Of a DNA stretch of 5,483 bases, positions 1 to 5,470 are shown one piece after another. This DNA comes from JAKJBL01 sp964461335 (GTDB lineage Bacteria; Bacillota; Clostridia; Christensenellales; CAG-138), in assembly GCA_964461335.1 (NCBI GenBank), contig CAYWTY010000082.1, positions 1 through 5,483 on the forward strand, in the 5' to 3' direction. The notes under the pieces are model-generated. The model was not told where the DNA came from and did not search any database. It saw only the letters and a program-made list of their open reading frames with translations. The stretch's first letter is position 1. Each line of letters opens with the position of its first letter. The position numbers and the translations under genes are program-made.

Positions 1-640
1 CACCGCTACCTTCGTTGCCGATGACGATAACACATCTGTCAGTAAGATGCGGCAACGCTTCCTGCCCCTGCAAATGTCCACATATGCAGCAATACCCGTC
101 AATATGCAGCTTTTGCAGCGCGTCATTAAGATTAACCCTCCACAAAGGAATATGGTAAGTTGAACCCATTGCCGAACGAATGCTCTTAGGCGAATATGCG
201 TCTGCACATCCTTCAGATAGCAGTACACCTTTTGCACCCATAGCATCCGCAGTTCGCACAATTGTTCCAAGGTTTCCAGGGTCTTGAACTGTATCAAGCG
301 CGATTATCATACCTAAAGGGTAGTGTGAAGGCAGTTTGGTCTTTGGTGTATTTACGGCCGCACATACCCATTGAGGTGTCTTAGTTTCGCAAATAGCCTT
401 AATAACATGTTTAGAAACAGTGTATACAGCAGCCCCGCTTTCAGCAAGTGCATATTCGAGCTCTGTACCTTCGTTCCCTTCTTCAATGAAGGCCTGAGAA
501 ATAACCATGCGTGAAGAAAGCGCTTCCTGAACAAGCTTGCATCCTTCAGCAAGGTGCATGCCTTGTTCCTGCCTGCCCTTGCGGGTTAATAGGCTGCGTA
601 CACGTTTTACTATTTCGTTGTTTCGGCTTTCAATGCGCAT
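1..640 (-). CDS. SpoU/TrmH-family RNA 2'-O-methyltransferase, partial (3' end off the window)
   Basis: This gene encodes an S-adenosylmethionine-dependent RNA ribose methyltransferase of the SPOUT superfamily, acting on tRNA or 23S rRNA in the cytoplasm. The 213 visible residues start at the ATG at 640-638. Upstream in frame there is no other start before a stop at 698-700, and the ribosome binding site is weak (GGGGA). Residues 1-100 look like the N-terminal substrate-binding domain, ending in a TKTPQWVCAAV stretch. SpoU motif 1 (DTVQDPGNLGTIVRTAD) lies at 116-132, with the Asn and Arg typical of the active site. PKSIRSAMGS follows at 151-160, and motif 2 (VIVIGNEGSG) at 204-213. The window ends there, so motif 3 and the end of the knotted fold, about 50 residues, are not visible. 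It follows rplT, as in many Clostridia, but behind a terminator. The family is certain; the exact target (for example an RlmB-like rRNA site) cannot be told from sequence. Confidence 0.93.
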   Translation of the reverse strand, partial: MRIESRNNEIVKRVRSLLTRKGRQEQGMHLAEGCKLVQEALSSRMVISQAFIEEGNEGTELEYALAESGAAVYTVSKHVIKAICETKTPQWVCAAVNTPKTKLPSHYPLGMIIALDTVQDPGNLGTIVRTADAMGAKGVLLSEGCADAYSPKSIRSAMGSTYHIPLWRVNLNDALQKLHIDGYCCICGHLQGQEALPHLTDRCVIVIGNEGSG

Positions 641-657
641 ATAATTATGATCCCCGT

Positions 658-695
658 AAAAGAAAAGGCGGCTTTTACAGCAAGGTAAAAGCCGC
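658..695 (-). terminator. Rho-independent terminator after rplT
   Basis: A perfect 11-bp inverted repeat (arms 668-678 and 685-695, loop of 6 nt) read on the minus strand is followed at once by CTTTTCTTTT at 667-658. It starts about 10 nt after the rplT stop codon, so it should end the infC-rpmI-rplT transcript. Some readthrough could still feed the methyltransferase gene downstream, for which I see no convincing promoter in the short gap. On the plus strand the tail is poor in T. Confidence 0.88.
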
Positions 696-705
696 TCTTA
701 TTTGG

Positions 706-1062
706 TTATGAACGCGCAGACATAGCTACACCTACAAGCTCTTTAAATGCCTGCATATCAGTAATTGCCAAATCAGCAAGTACTTTGCGGTTAATATCGA
801 CGCCAGCAAGTTTCAGCCCGTTAATCAGTCGGCTGTATGTAGTGCCGTTAAGCCTGGCACCTGCATTTATGCGCGCAACCCAAAGCTTGCGATACTCGCG
901 CTTCTTCTGCTTGCGACCAACATATGCATATGATAATGATTTCATTACCTGCTGGGATGCACTGCGATACTGCTTGCTTTTTGCACCGTAGTAACCCTTT
1001 GCAAGCTTAAAAATCTTCCTGCGCTTTTTTAAAGCGGTTACAGCTCTTTTTATTCTGGCCAT
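706..1062 (-). CDS. rplT: 50S ribosomal protein L20
   Basis: L20 binds 23S rRNA early in assembly of the large ribosomal subunit, and in several bacteria it also represses its own operon. The 118-residue product has the usual family length. It opens with the standard MARIKRAVTALKKRRKI basic extension, carries LAKGYYGAKSK at about 20-30, and has the family signature KREYRKLWVARINAG at about 54-68. The C-terminal globular RNA-binding half follows, including GLKLAGVDINRKVLADLA. The ATG at 1062-1060 is preceded by AAGGAGA at good distance. The gene lies 14 nt after rpmI, and the rpmI stop codon abuts this ribosome binding site, which suggests coupled translation. A strong hairpin terminator follows. 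Nothing is missing or unusual in the protein. Confidence 0.98.
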   Translation of the reverse strand: MARIKRAVTALKKRRKIFKLAKGYYGAKSKQYRSASQQVMKSLSYAYVGRKQKKREYRKLWVARINAGARLNGTTYSRLINGLKLAGVDINRKVLADLAITDMQAFKELVGVAMSARS

Positions 1063-1076
1063 TGTGAAAAATCTCC

Positions 1077-1274
1077 TTATTTATATGGTATAAGAGCACG
1101 AACCTTTTTTTCTTCGCATGCTGCAATATAGCCGGCCTTACGAAGTCCGCGCAGACGTTTGGTGGATTTTTTGGTAAGGATGTGGTTTCTAAACGCCTTC
1201 TTGCGCTTAATCCTACCGGATTTAGTGAGACTAAAGCGTTTTGCCGCACCCCTGTGGGTTTTAATCTTTGGCAT
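1077..1274 (-). CDS. rpmI: 50S ribosomal protein L35
   Basis: L35 is a small, very basic component of the large ribosomal subunit that contacts 23S rRNA. The 65-residue product matches the family's usual length. It begins MPKIKTHRGAAKRFSLTKSG, which is the L35 signature (K-T-x-x-G/A-x-x-K-R-F), and continues with a lysine- and arginine-rich middle (KRKKAFRNHILTKKSTKRLRGLRK). The ATG at 1274-1272 has a near-perfect TAGGAGGAA ribosome binding site about 10 nt upstream. It sits between infC (47-nt gap) and rplT (14-nt gap), the almost universal order in bacteria, so all three should share one transcript from the promoter upstream of infC. I see no internal hairpin strong enough to terminate between infC and rpmI. 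Confidence 0.97.
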   Translation of the reverse strand: MPKIKTHRGAAKRFSLTKSGRIKRKKAFRNHILTKKSTKRLRGLRKAGYIAACEEKKVRALIPYK

Positions 1275-1321
1275 TGGGGTAGTTCCTCCTAGTGGTTATA
1301 TTACTGTCCCAACTCTTTAAC

Positions 1322-1834
1322 TTAGCGGGGACTGAGCACCATGAACATATTTCGTCCTTCTTGCTTGGCTGGGCGATCGATTATGCCATATTCCTTAACT
1401 AGCTCATAAAAATCATCCATGACTTTTAGGCCTATTTCACCATGAGTGGCTTGCCTGCCCCTAAAACGTATGGATACCTTAACCTTGTCGCCCTGCTGTA
1501 AAAACTTTATGCAGTTTTTCGCTTTTACCTCCAAGTCATGCTGATCTATGGTCGCCGAGAGACGCACTTCTTTTAGTTCCACAATCTTCTGGTTTTTGCG
1601 CTGTTCCTTCTCGCGCTTGGAAAGCTCAAAGCGATATTTGCCATAATCCATAAGCTTGCAAACAGGCGGGGTTGCCTGCGGCGCGATTTTAACGAGATCC
1701 AGTCCCCTATCCTCGGCAAGCGCTTGTGCAACATGGTTTTCTACAACACCCAATTGCCCGCCGTTTTCATCAATGAGTCTAACCTCACGATCCCGAATCT
1801 CCCCGTTGATCATTAGATCCTGGTTGCTGATAAT
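1322..1834 (-). CDS. infC: Translation initiation factor IF3, probable AUU start
   Basis: IF3 binds the 30S subunit, prevents premature joining of 50S, and proofreads the start codon and initiator tRNA. The conserved N-terminal stretch INGEIRDREVRLI is followed by the family signature KLMDYGKYRFELSKR at about 59-73. The C-terminal domain has VSIRFRGRQATHGEIG at about 120-135 and ends GRNMFMVLSPR. The first ATG (1813-1811) gives 163 residues but has only a poor AGGA 4 nt ahead. Seven codons upstream lies ATT (1834-1832), 6 nt after a clean GGAGG (1845-1841). The added residues I-S-N-Q-D-L resemble N-termini of other IF3 proteins, giving 170 residues. The next codon, ATC (1831-1829), is an alternative start; no ATG, GTG or TTG occurs before the in-frame stop at 1853-1855. 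Rare start codons allow IF3 to repress its own translation in other bacteria. The gene identity is certain; the start is inferred. Confidence 0.96.
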   Translation of the reverse strand: MISNQDLMINGEIRDREVRLIDENGGQLGVVENHVAQALAEDRGLDLVKIAPQATPPVCKLMDYGKYRFELSKREKEQRKNQKIVELKEVRLSATIDQHDLEVKAKNCIKFLQQGDKVKVSIRFRGRQATHGEIGLKVMDDFYELVKEYGIIDRPAKQEGRNMFMVLSPR

Positions 1835-1840
1835 GAAACA

Positions 1841-1845
1841 CCTCC
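1841..1845 (-). promoter_or_regulatory. Ribosome binding site that decides the infC start
   Basis: GGAGG read on the minus strand, 6 nt ahead of the ATT codon at 1834-1832 and 27 nt ahead of the first ATG of infC. That distance is ideal for ATT and far too long for the ATG, so the site supports a non-AUG start. Confidence 0.82.
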
Positions 1846-1876
1846 GAAATAATTATTATCTAAGCTTTCGCACACA

Positions 1877-1902
1877 CAAAAAGTGGGCGCAAAGCGCCCA
1901 CT
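1877..1902 (-). terminator. Leader terminator (attenuator) upstream of infC
   Basis: On the minus strand a GC-rich 9-bp perfect stem (arms 1902-1894 and 1890-1882, loop TTT) runs into TTTTTG. The T-run is short (five, one of them in the stem), so termination may be partial. It lies after the infC promoter and before the infC ribosome binding site, inside a leader with no gene in it, which is the position of a transcription attenuator. In Bacillus subtilis the infC-rpmI-rplT operon is controlled by L20-dependent premature termination in the leader, and this hairpin is a good candidate for the same role. It is too far from argG, and in the wrong direction, to terminate that operon. Confidence 0.72.
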
Positions 1903-1984
1903 AATACACTCGAATTACCGATTGCCTAACCGTGCCTAGCGATGCCGGCAGGTGAGAAGCGGGTGCTCCTGCTTTAATGGTGTA

Positions 1985-2013
1985 AGTATATTGAGTATTT
2001 ATATCTTTGTCAA
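1985..2013 (-). promoter_or_regulatory. Sigma-A-type promoter of infC-rpmI-rplT
   Basis: A perfect -35 box TTGACA (2013-2008), a 17-nt spacer and a -10 box TATACT (1990-1985) are read on the minus strand. Transcription should start near the A at 1978. This is the strongest promoter match in the window, as expected for a ribosomal-protein operon. Confidence 0.85.
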
Positions 2014-2033
2014 GCATATTTGGATTTTTAGAT

Positions 2034-2051
2034 ATTGCATAATTATTCATG
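2034..2051. promoter_or_regulatory. ARG box, probable ArgR operator of argGH
   Basis: The 18-bp site contains the near-palindrome TGCAT-AATT-ATTCA (2036-2049). The ArgR/AhrC consensus is TGAAT-(four A/T)-ATTCA, so only one core base differs. It covers the -35 element and most of the spacer of the argG promoter, where bound repressor would block RNA polymerase when arginine is plentiful. I see no clear second box at the usual few-bp distance, so binding may be to a single site or help may come from a more distant one. Confidence 0.75.
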
Positions 2052-2063
2052 TTGGTGTATAAT
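2035..2063 (+). promoter_or_regulatory. Promoter of argGH
   Basis: A consensus -10 box TATAAT (2058-2063) is preceded at 17 nt by a weak -35, TTGCAT (2035-2040), which shares only TTG with the consensus. Transcription should start near 2070, giving a leader of about 30 nt before argG. The ARG box overlaps the -35 and spacer. It is divergent from the infC promoter: the two -35 boxes are about 21 nt apart. Confidence 0.7.
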
Positions 2064-2099
2064 CCGTACATTACTATGCAGATTAACAGGAGGCACCCC

Positions 2100-3305
2100 A
2101 TGTCGAAGGAAAAAATAGCCCTTGCATATTCAGGCGGGTTGGATACATCTGTAATCATTCCTTGGCTTAAGGAGAATTATGAGTGTGAAGTAATTGCTGT
2201 AGCAGTTGATGTCGGGCAGGGAGAAGAGCTTGCACCCCTAAATGAAAAGGCTTTAAAAACAGGCGCCAGCAAGCTATATATTGAAGATGCAAAAGAAGAA
2301 TTCATTAAAGAGTTCGTTTACCCGACTTTGCGTGCAGGAGCTAAGTATGAAAATAAATACCTCCTTGGGACTTCAAGCGCTCGCCCATGCATAGCAAAAC
2401 GACTCGTTAAAATAGCGAAAGAGGAAGGCTGTACTGCAATAGCACATGGCGCAACAGGTAAAGGGAATGACCAGGTACGCTTCGAACTTACAATTAAAGC
2501 GCTTGCCCCTCAAATTAAAATTATTGCGCCATGGAGAATTTGGGACCTGAAAAGCCGTAGCGAAGAAATCCAATATGCAAAAGAAAAAAACATCCCGCTC
2601 CAGTTTAGAGCAGAAGAATCTTACAGCATGGATCGCAACCTATGGCATCTTTCCCATGAAGGGTTAGATTTGGAGGATCCATGGAATGAACCTAAGAACA
2701 GCCTGTACTTAATAAGCACAGCGCCCGAGCTTGCGCCCGGAATTCCTGAGTATATTGAGATAGGTTTTCAAAAGGGCACCCCTGTTTCAATTAATAATGA
2801 GCAGCTAAGCCCAGTTGAGCTTGTGTCAAGATGCAATGAAATTGGTGCAAAACATGGCATAGGAATAGATGATTTAGTAGAGAACCGCCTTGTGGGGATT
2901 AAATGCAGAGGTGTTTATGAAAACCCGGGCGGAACGATACTTTATGATGCGCTCGCCAATCTCGAAATGCTTACTCTTGATAGAGATACCATGCACTACA
3001 AGCATCAATTAGCAATTAAGTATGCTGAGCTTGTTTATGATGGCAAATGGTTTACCCCACTTCGCCAGTCAATGGATGCTATGATTGATGTTATGCAGCA
3101 AAATACAACCGGAGTATCTCGACTAAAGCTTTATAAGGGCAAAACTTATCCTGCAGGCGTAAAAAGCCCGTTTAGCTTATACAACACTGAACTTGCAACT
3201 TTTGAAGAAGACGAGGTCTACAATCAAAAAGATGCTGAGGGCTTCATAAACTTATTTGGTCTGCCCCTAAAAGTGCGCGCCCTAATGGAACAGGCCCAGG
3301 AGTAG
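2100..3305 (+). CDS. argG: Argininosuccinate synthase
   Basis: This cytoplasmic enzyme joins citrulline and aspartate with ATP to make argininosuccinate, AMP and pyrophosphate, the seventh step of arginine synthesis. The 401-residue product has the family's normal length. The N-terminal ATP-binding P-loop AYSGGLDTS is at 9-17. TSSARPCIAKRL, part of the citrulline/aspartate site, is at 91-102, GATGKGNDQVRFEL at 117-130, YSMDRNLWH at 175-183 and EGLDLEDPW at 187-195. The remainder is the C-terminal synthetase and oligomerisation region. I chose the ATG at 2100 because AGGAGG (2088-2093) lies 6 nt upstream and the protein then begins MSKEKIALAYSGG. An earlier in-frame ATG at 2049 falls inside the operator, ahead of the predicted transcription start. 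argH follows after 43 nt with no terminator, so the two form an operon under the ARG box. Confidence 0.98.
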   Translation: MSKEKIALAYSGGLDTSVIIPWLKENYECEVIAVAVDVGQGEELAPLNEKALKTGASKLYIEDAKEEFIKEFVYPTLRAGAKYENKYLLGTSSARPCIAKRLVKIAKEEGCTAIAHGATGKGNDQVRFELTIKALAPQIKIIAPWRIWDLKSRSEEIQYAKEKNIPLQFRAEESYSMDRNLWHLSHEGLDLEDPWNEPKNSLYLISTAPELAPGIPEYIEIGFQKGTPVSINNEQLSPVELVSRCNEIGAKHGIGIDDLVENRLVGIKCRGVYENPGGTILYDALANLEMLTLDRDTMHYKHQLAIKYAELVYDGKWFTPLRQSMDAMIDVMQQNTTGVSRLKLYKGKTYPAGVKSPFSLYNTELATFEEDEVYNQKDAEGFINLFGLPLKVRALMEQAQE

Positions 3306-3348
3306 TATACTTGAGCTATTTACCTTTGTCGAAATTAAGGAGCAAAGA

Positions 3349-4755
3349 ATGAGTAATAAAACAGGCAAGCTTTGGGGCGGCCGCTTTACAAAAGGTTCTT
3401 CTATGGAGGACTTCCACTCCTCTATTAATATCGATTCCTTAATGGTACGCGAAGACATCAAAGGTTCGGTTGCTCACGCAAAAATGCTCGCAGCACAAGG
3501 CATCATTACTCATGAAGATGCAGCAGCCATTAATACAGGGCTGCAAAAAATACTCTCAGACTATGAAGAAGGTAAAGTTACATTTAACACCTCAGCTGAA
3601 GATATCCATATGAATATTGAATCCTTGTTAACAGAGCATATAGGAGATGCCGGCAAACGCCTTCATACGGGGCGAAGCCGAAATGACCAAGTTGCACTCG
3701 ACTGCCGCATGTATATGATTAAAGGTGCTAATGAGACCATACACCGCCTACTTAAGCTTGAGGAAGCGCTGCTTAAGACTGCAGAAATCCATCTAAATAC
3801 AATAATGCCCGGGTATACCCATATGCAAAAAGCACAGCCGATTACACTTGCACACTATTTGATGGCGTATTTTGAAATGTTCCGTCGTGATACCGAGCGC
3901 CTGCTTGGCTGCAAAAGCCGTATGGATAGTATGCCGCTTGGCTCAGGCGCACTTGCAGGCAGCACATACCCGATTGACAGAGAGTTCGTAAAACAAGAGC
4001 TTGGTTTTTCAAAATTAACCCGCAACAGTATTGATGCTGTAAGCGATAGGGATTTCTGCATAGAATATGCAAGCTGCGCCTCAATAATTATGATGCACCT
4101 TTCGCGCTTTTGTGAGGAGTTAATCCTTTGGAGCACTGATGAGTTCAATTTTGTTGAATTGGATGAAGCCTACTCTACAGGGTCATCAATAATGCCCCAA
4201 AAAAAGAACCCTGATGCAGCTGAACTTATTCGGGGTAAAACGGGCAGGGTTTATGGCAACTTAATAAACCTGCTCACGATGATGAAGGGGTTGCCATTAG
4301 CTTATAATAAGGATATGCAGGAAGATAAGGAAGCGGTTTTTGATGCAATGGAAACAGTCAACAGCTGCCTTATAGTGTTCGCTGGCATGTTTTTATCGTT
4401 GCACTTTAATACGCAAAAAATGTATGCTTGCGCTCATCAAGGCTTTACAAATGCAACTGATGCTGCAGACTATCTTTCGAAAAAGGGTGTGCCCTTTCGA
4501 AAGGCACATGAAGCAATCGGTAAAATGGTTCTCTACTGTATAGAGCATGAAAAGACATTGGATGAGCTTACGCTCGAAGAATTTAAGTCGTTTTCATCAG
4601 CCTTCGAAAAAGATATTTTCAACGAAATAACGCTCGAAGCATGTATTAACGGGCGGAGCCTTCCGGGAGGAACCGCACCGTCTGCAGTTAAAGCGCATAT
4701 CAAAGAGGGATTTGAGTGGTTAGATGTGAACATGCCTGCGAGTTATAGCCTGTAA
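3349..4755 (+). CDS. argH: Argininosuccinate lyase
   Basis: This enzyme cleaves argininosuccinate to arginine and fumarate, the last step of arginine synthesis, using the product of argG. It belongs to the fumarase/aspartase superfamily of all-helical homotetramers, in which each active site is built from three subunits. The 468-residue product is of standard length. It starts with KLWGGRFTKG (7-16). The three conserved active-site regions are HTGRSRNDQV at 106-115, PGYTHMQKAQP at 154-164 (with the His near 158 expected to take part in acid-base chemistry) and the superfamily signature GSSIMPQKKNPD at 278-289, whose serines near 279-280 lie on the catalytic loop. The ATG at 3349 has AAGGAG at 3337-3342, 6 nt ahead. 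It is co-transcribed with argG and converges on the downstream pyrophosphatase gene with only 29 nt between stop codons. All key motifs are intact. Confidence 0.98.
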   Translation: MSNKTGKLWGGRFTKGSSMEDFHSSINIDSLMVREDIKGSVAHAKMLAAQGIITHEDAAAINTGLQKILSDYEEGKVTFNTSAEDIHMNIESLLTEHIGDAGKRLHTGRSRNDQVALDCRMYMIKGANETIHRLLKLEEALLKTAEIHLNTIMPGYTHMQKAQPITLAHYLMAYFEMFRRDTERLLGCKSRMDSMPLGSGALAGSTYPIDREFVKQELGFSKLTRNSIDAVSDRDFCIEYASCASIIMMHLSRFCEELILWSTDEFNFVELDEAYSTGSSIMPQKKNPDAAELIRGKTGRVYGNLINLLTMMKGLPLAYNKDMQEDKEAVFDAMETVNSCLIVFAGMFLSLHFNTQKMYACAHQGFTNATDAADYLSKKGVPFRKAHEAIGKMVLYCIEHEKTLDELTLEEFKSFSSAFEKDIFNEITLEACINGRSLPGGTAPSAVKAHIKEGFEWLDVNMPASYSL

Positions 4756-4784
4756 ACGCAGATTAAGGCGCTTAAAAAACGCTT

Positions 4785-5378
4785 CTATTGCTCCTCAAGA
4801 GCGATTATCGTTTTTAGCGCTTCAAGCGCTCTGCGCCTGTGGCTGATTTTGTTTTTCTGCTCTTTATTCATTTGGGCAAACGAACAATTTGCAGGCTCGT
4901 AATAAAATAGAGGATCATAGCCAAACCCCCCCTCTCCTGCTGGTTCGTTAAGAAGTATTCCCTCGCAAATGCCTTCAACACACAAGGTCGGCTTACCGCG
5001 CCTTGCTAGTGCAACAGCAGCAACAAAGCGACATGCTCTATTTGCGACGCCTGTCATTTCTCTTAATAACTTTTCATTGTTTGCGTTGTCATTATGTCCG
5101 CCTTCTGCATATCGAGCGCTAAAAACTCCAGGTGCACCCCCAAGCGCATCTACTACAAGGCCACTGTCATCTGCTAGAGCTGCATCAAAATTCTCTGCTT
5201 CAGCTAAAGCCGCTTCAGCCTTTTTTATTGCATTTTCACAAAAGCTTGCTCCATCTTCTTCAACTTCAAGCACTAACCCTGCTTCATTAAACGTTTTAGA
5301 AACAGGAAAATACCCACAAAGAATCATGTGGATTTCTTGCGCCTTGAATTTATTATTAGTTGCAATTATAAGATTCAT
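4785..5378 (-). CDS. rdgB: RdgB/HAM1-family non-canonical purine NTP pyrophosphatase (dITP/XTPase)
   Basis: This house-cleaning enzyme hydrolyses dITP, ITP and XTP to monophosphate and pyrophosphate, keeping deaminated purines out of DNA and RNA. The 197-residue product is of family length. Visible motifs in order are ATNNKFKAQEI (6-16), DGASFCENAIKKA (42-54), ADDSGLVVDALGGAPGVFSARYA (69-91, with the metal-binding and catalytic Asp pair at 70-71), GEGGFGYDPLFY (148-159) and KNKISHRRRAL (175-185). The SHR substrate loop is followed by Arg182 where Gly is common in relatives, a modest oddity. The ATG at 5378-5376 has AAGGGAG (5392-5386) 7 nt upstream. Several alanine-rich stretches (54-69) are ordinary helix. 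The gene stands alone in this window, convergent with argH; its real upstream neighbour is outside. Confidence 0.96.
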   Translation of the reverse strand: MNLIIATNNKFKAQEIHMILCGYFPVSKTFNEAGLVLEVEEDGASFCENAIKKAEAALAEAENFDAALADDSGLVVDALGGAPGVFSARYAEGGHNDNANNEKLLREMTGVANRACRFVAAVALARRGKPTLCVEGICEGILLNEPAGEGGFGYDPLFYYEPANCSFAQMNKEQKNKISHRRRALEALKTIIALEEQ

Positions 5379-5394
5379 ATTTATACTCCCTTAC

Positions 5395-5411
5395 AGTATA
5401 GCAGTATAGCA
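5395..5411 (-). promoter_or_regulatory. Tandem extended -10 motifs upstream of rdgB
   Basis: On the minus strand TGCTATACTGCTATACTG contains two copies of TGCTATACT. Each fits an extended -10 (TGn plus TATACT; hexamers at 5408-5403 and 5400-5395). No good -35 lies 16-18 nt upstream of either, which extended -10 promoters can tolerate. The upstream copy would start transcription near 5396, leaving an 18-nt leader with the ribosome binding site intact. The downstream copy would start inside the ribosome binding site and is less likely to serve. Confidence 0.5.
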
Positions 5412-5470
5412 CAAAGCTAACACATAGTGCTTTAATCATCGTGCAAAGCACAATACAGTTTTGCTTTAAT
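5412..5470. repeat. Imperfect direct duplication with inverted arms upstream of rdgB
   Basis: Two units of about 25-27 bp, 5412-5436 and 5444-5470, both begin CAAAGC and end GCTTTAAT, with partly matching middles and a 2-nt length difference. The ends are complementary, so GTGCTTT (5427-5433) and AAAGCAC (5445-5451) form a perfect 7-bp inverted repeat with an 11-nt loop. This may be an old local duplication, an operator or leader structure. A TATAAT at 5482-5477 on the minus strand could be a promoter whose transcript carries these repeats, but its -35 region is off the window. Confidence 0.4.

Larger units (their letters stand above)
1835..1978 (-). promoter_or_regulatory. infC operon leader RNA, L20-leader-like
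   Basis: This untranslated leader of about 145 nt runs from the predicted transcription start near 1978 to the infC start. From its 5' end it holds a hairpin closed by GCAGG/CCTGC (1972-1968 with 1952-1948) and three 10-nt-spaced repeats ending in GGCA (1952-1923). The intrinsic terminator and then the ribosome binding site follow. The segment GCACCCGCT (1966-1958) can pair with the 5' arm of the terminator, AGTGGGCGC (1902-1894), in 8 of 9 positions with one G-U. It could therefore act as an antiterminator. The structure was inferred by eye. Membership of the known L20 leader family is a guess based on position, not a match. Confidence 0.6.

Noticed and set aside
1275..1321. Possible stem TTGGG/CCCAA enclosing the rpmI ribosome binding site
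   Set aside because: Five pairs closing a loop of about 34 nt are not convincing without comparative support.
2013..2030. Second ARG box next to the one at 2034-2051
   Set aside because: Only a few bases fit the consensus at the expected spacing; the AT-rich sequence would match by chance.
2049..2099. In-frame ATG at 2049 that would extend argG by 17 residues
   Set aside because: It lies within the operator and upstream of the predicted transcription start near 2070. The ATG at 2100 has a perfect AGGAGG 6 nt ahead and gives the standard ArgG N-terminus.
1901..2158. 85-codon minus-strand frame across the infC/argG intergenic region
   Set aside because: It would start inside argG and run through the operator and both promoters; there is no ribosome binding site and no family resemblance.
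3842..4148. Two overlapping minus-strand frames inside argH
   Set aside because: They are shadows of the conserved argH coding sequence, with cysteine- and serine-rich low-information translations.
4763..4780. TTAAG-GCG-CTTAA hairpin between argH and rdgB
   Set aside because: Only five AU-rich pairs with a 3-nt loop, and it is not followed by a T-run on either strand.
4816..4830. Inverted repeat AGCGCT-TCA-AGCGCT near the rdgB 3' end as a terminator
   Set aside because: It lies within the conserved coding sequence of rdgB. The T-run precedes the hairpin on the plus strand, and the minus strand has A residues after it, so neither direction fits an intrinsic terminator.
4969..5409. 146-codon open frame on the plus strand opposite rdgB
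   Set aside because: It is antisense to a well-conserved enzyme gene, rich in Ala, Ser and Pro as expected from the mirrored frame, and shows no recognised motif or ribosome binding site.
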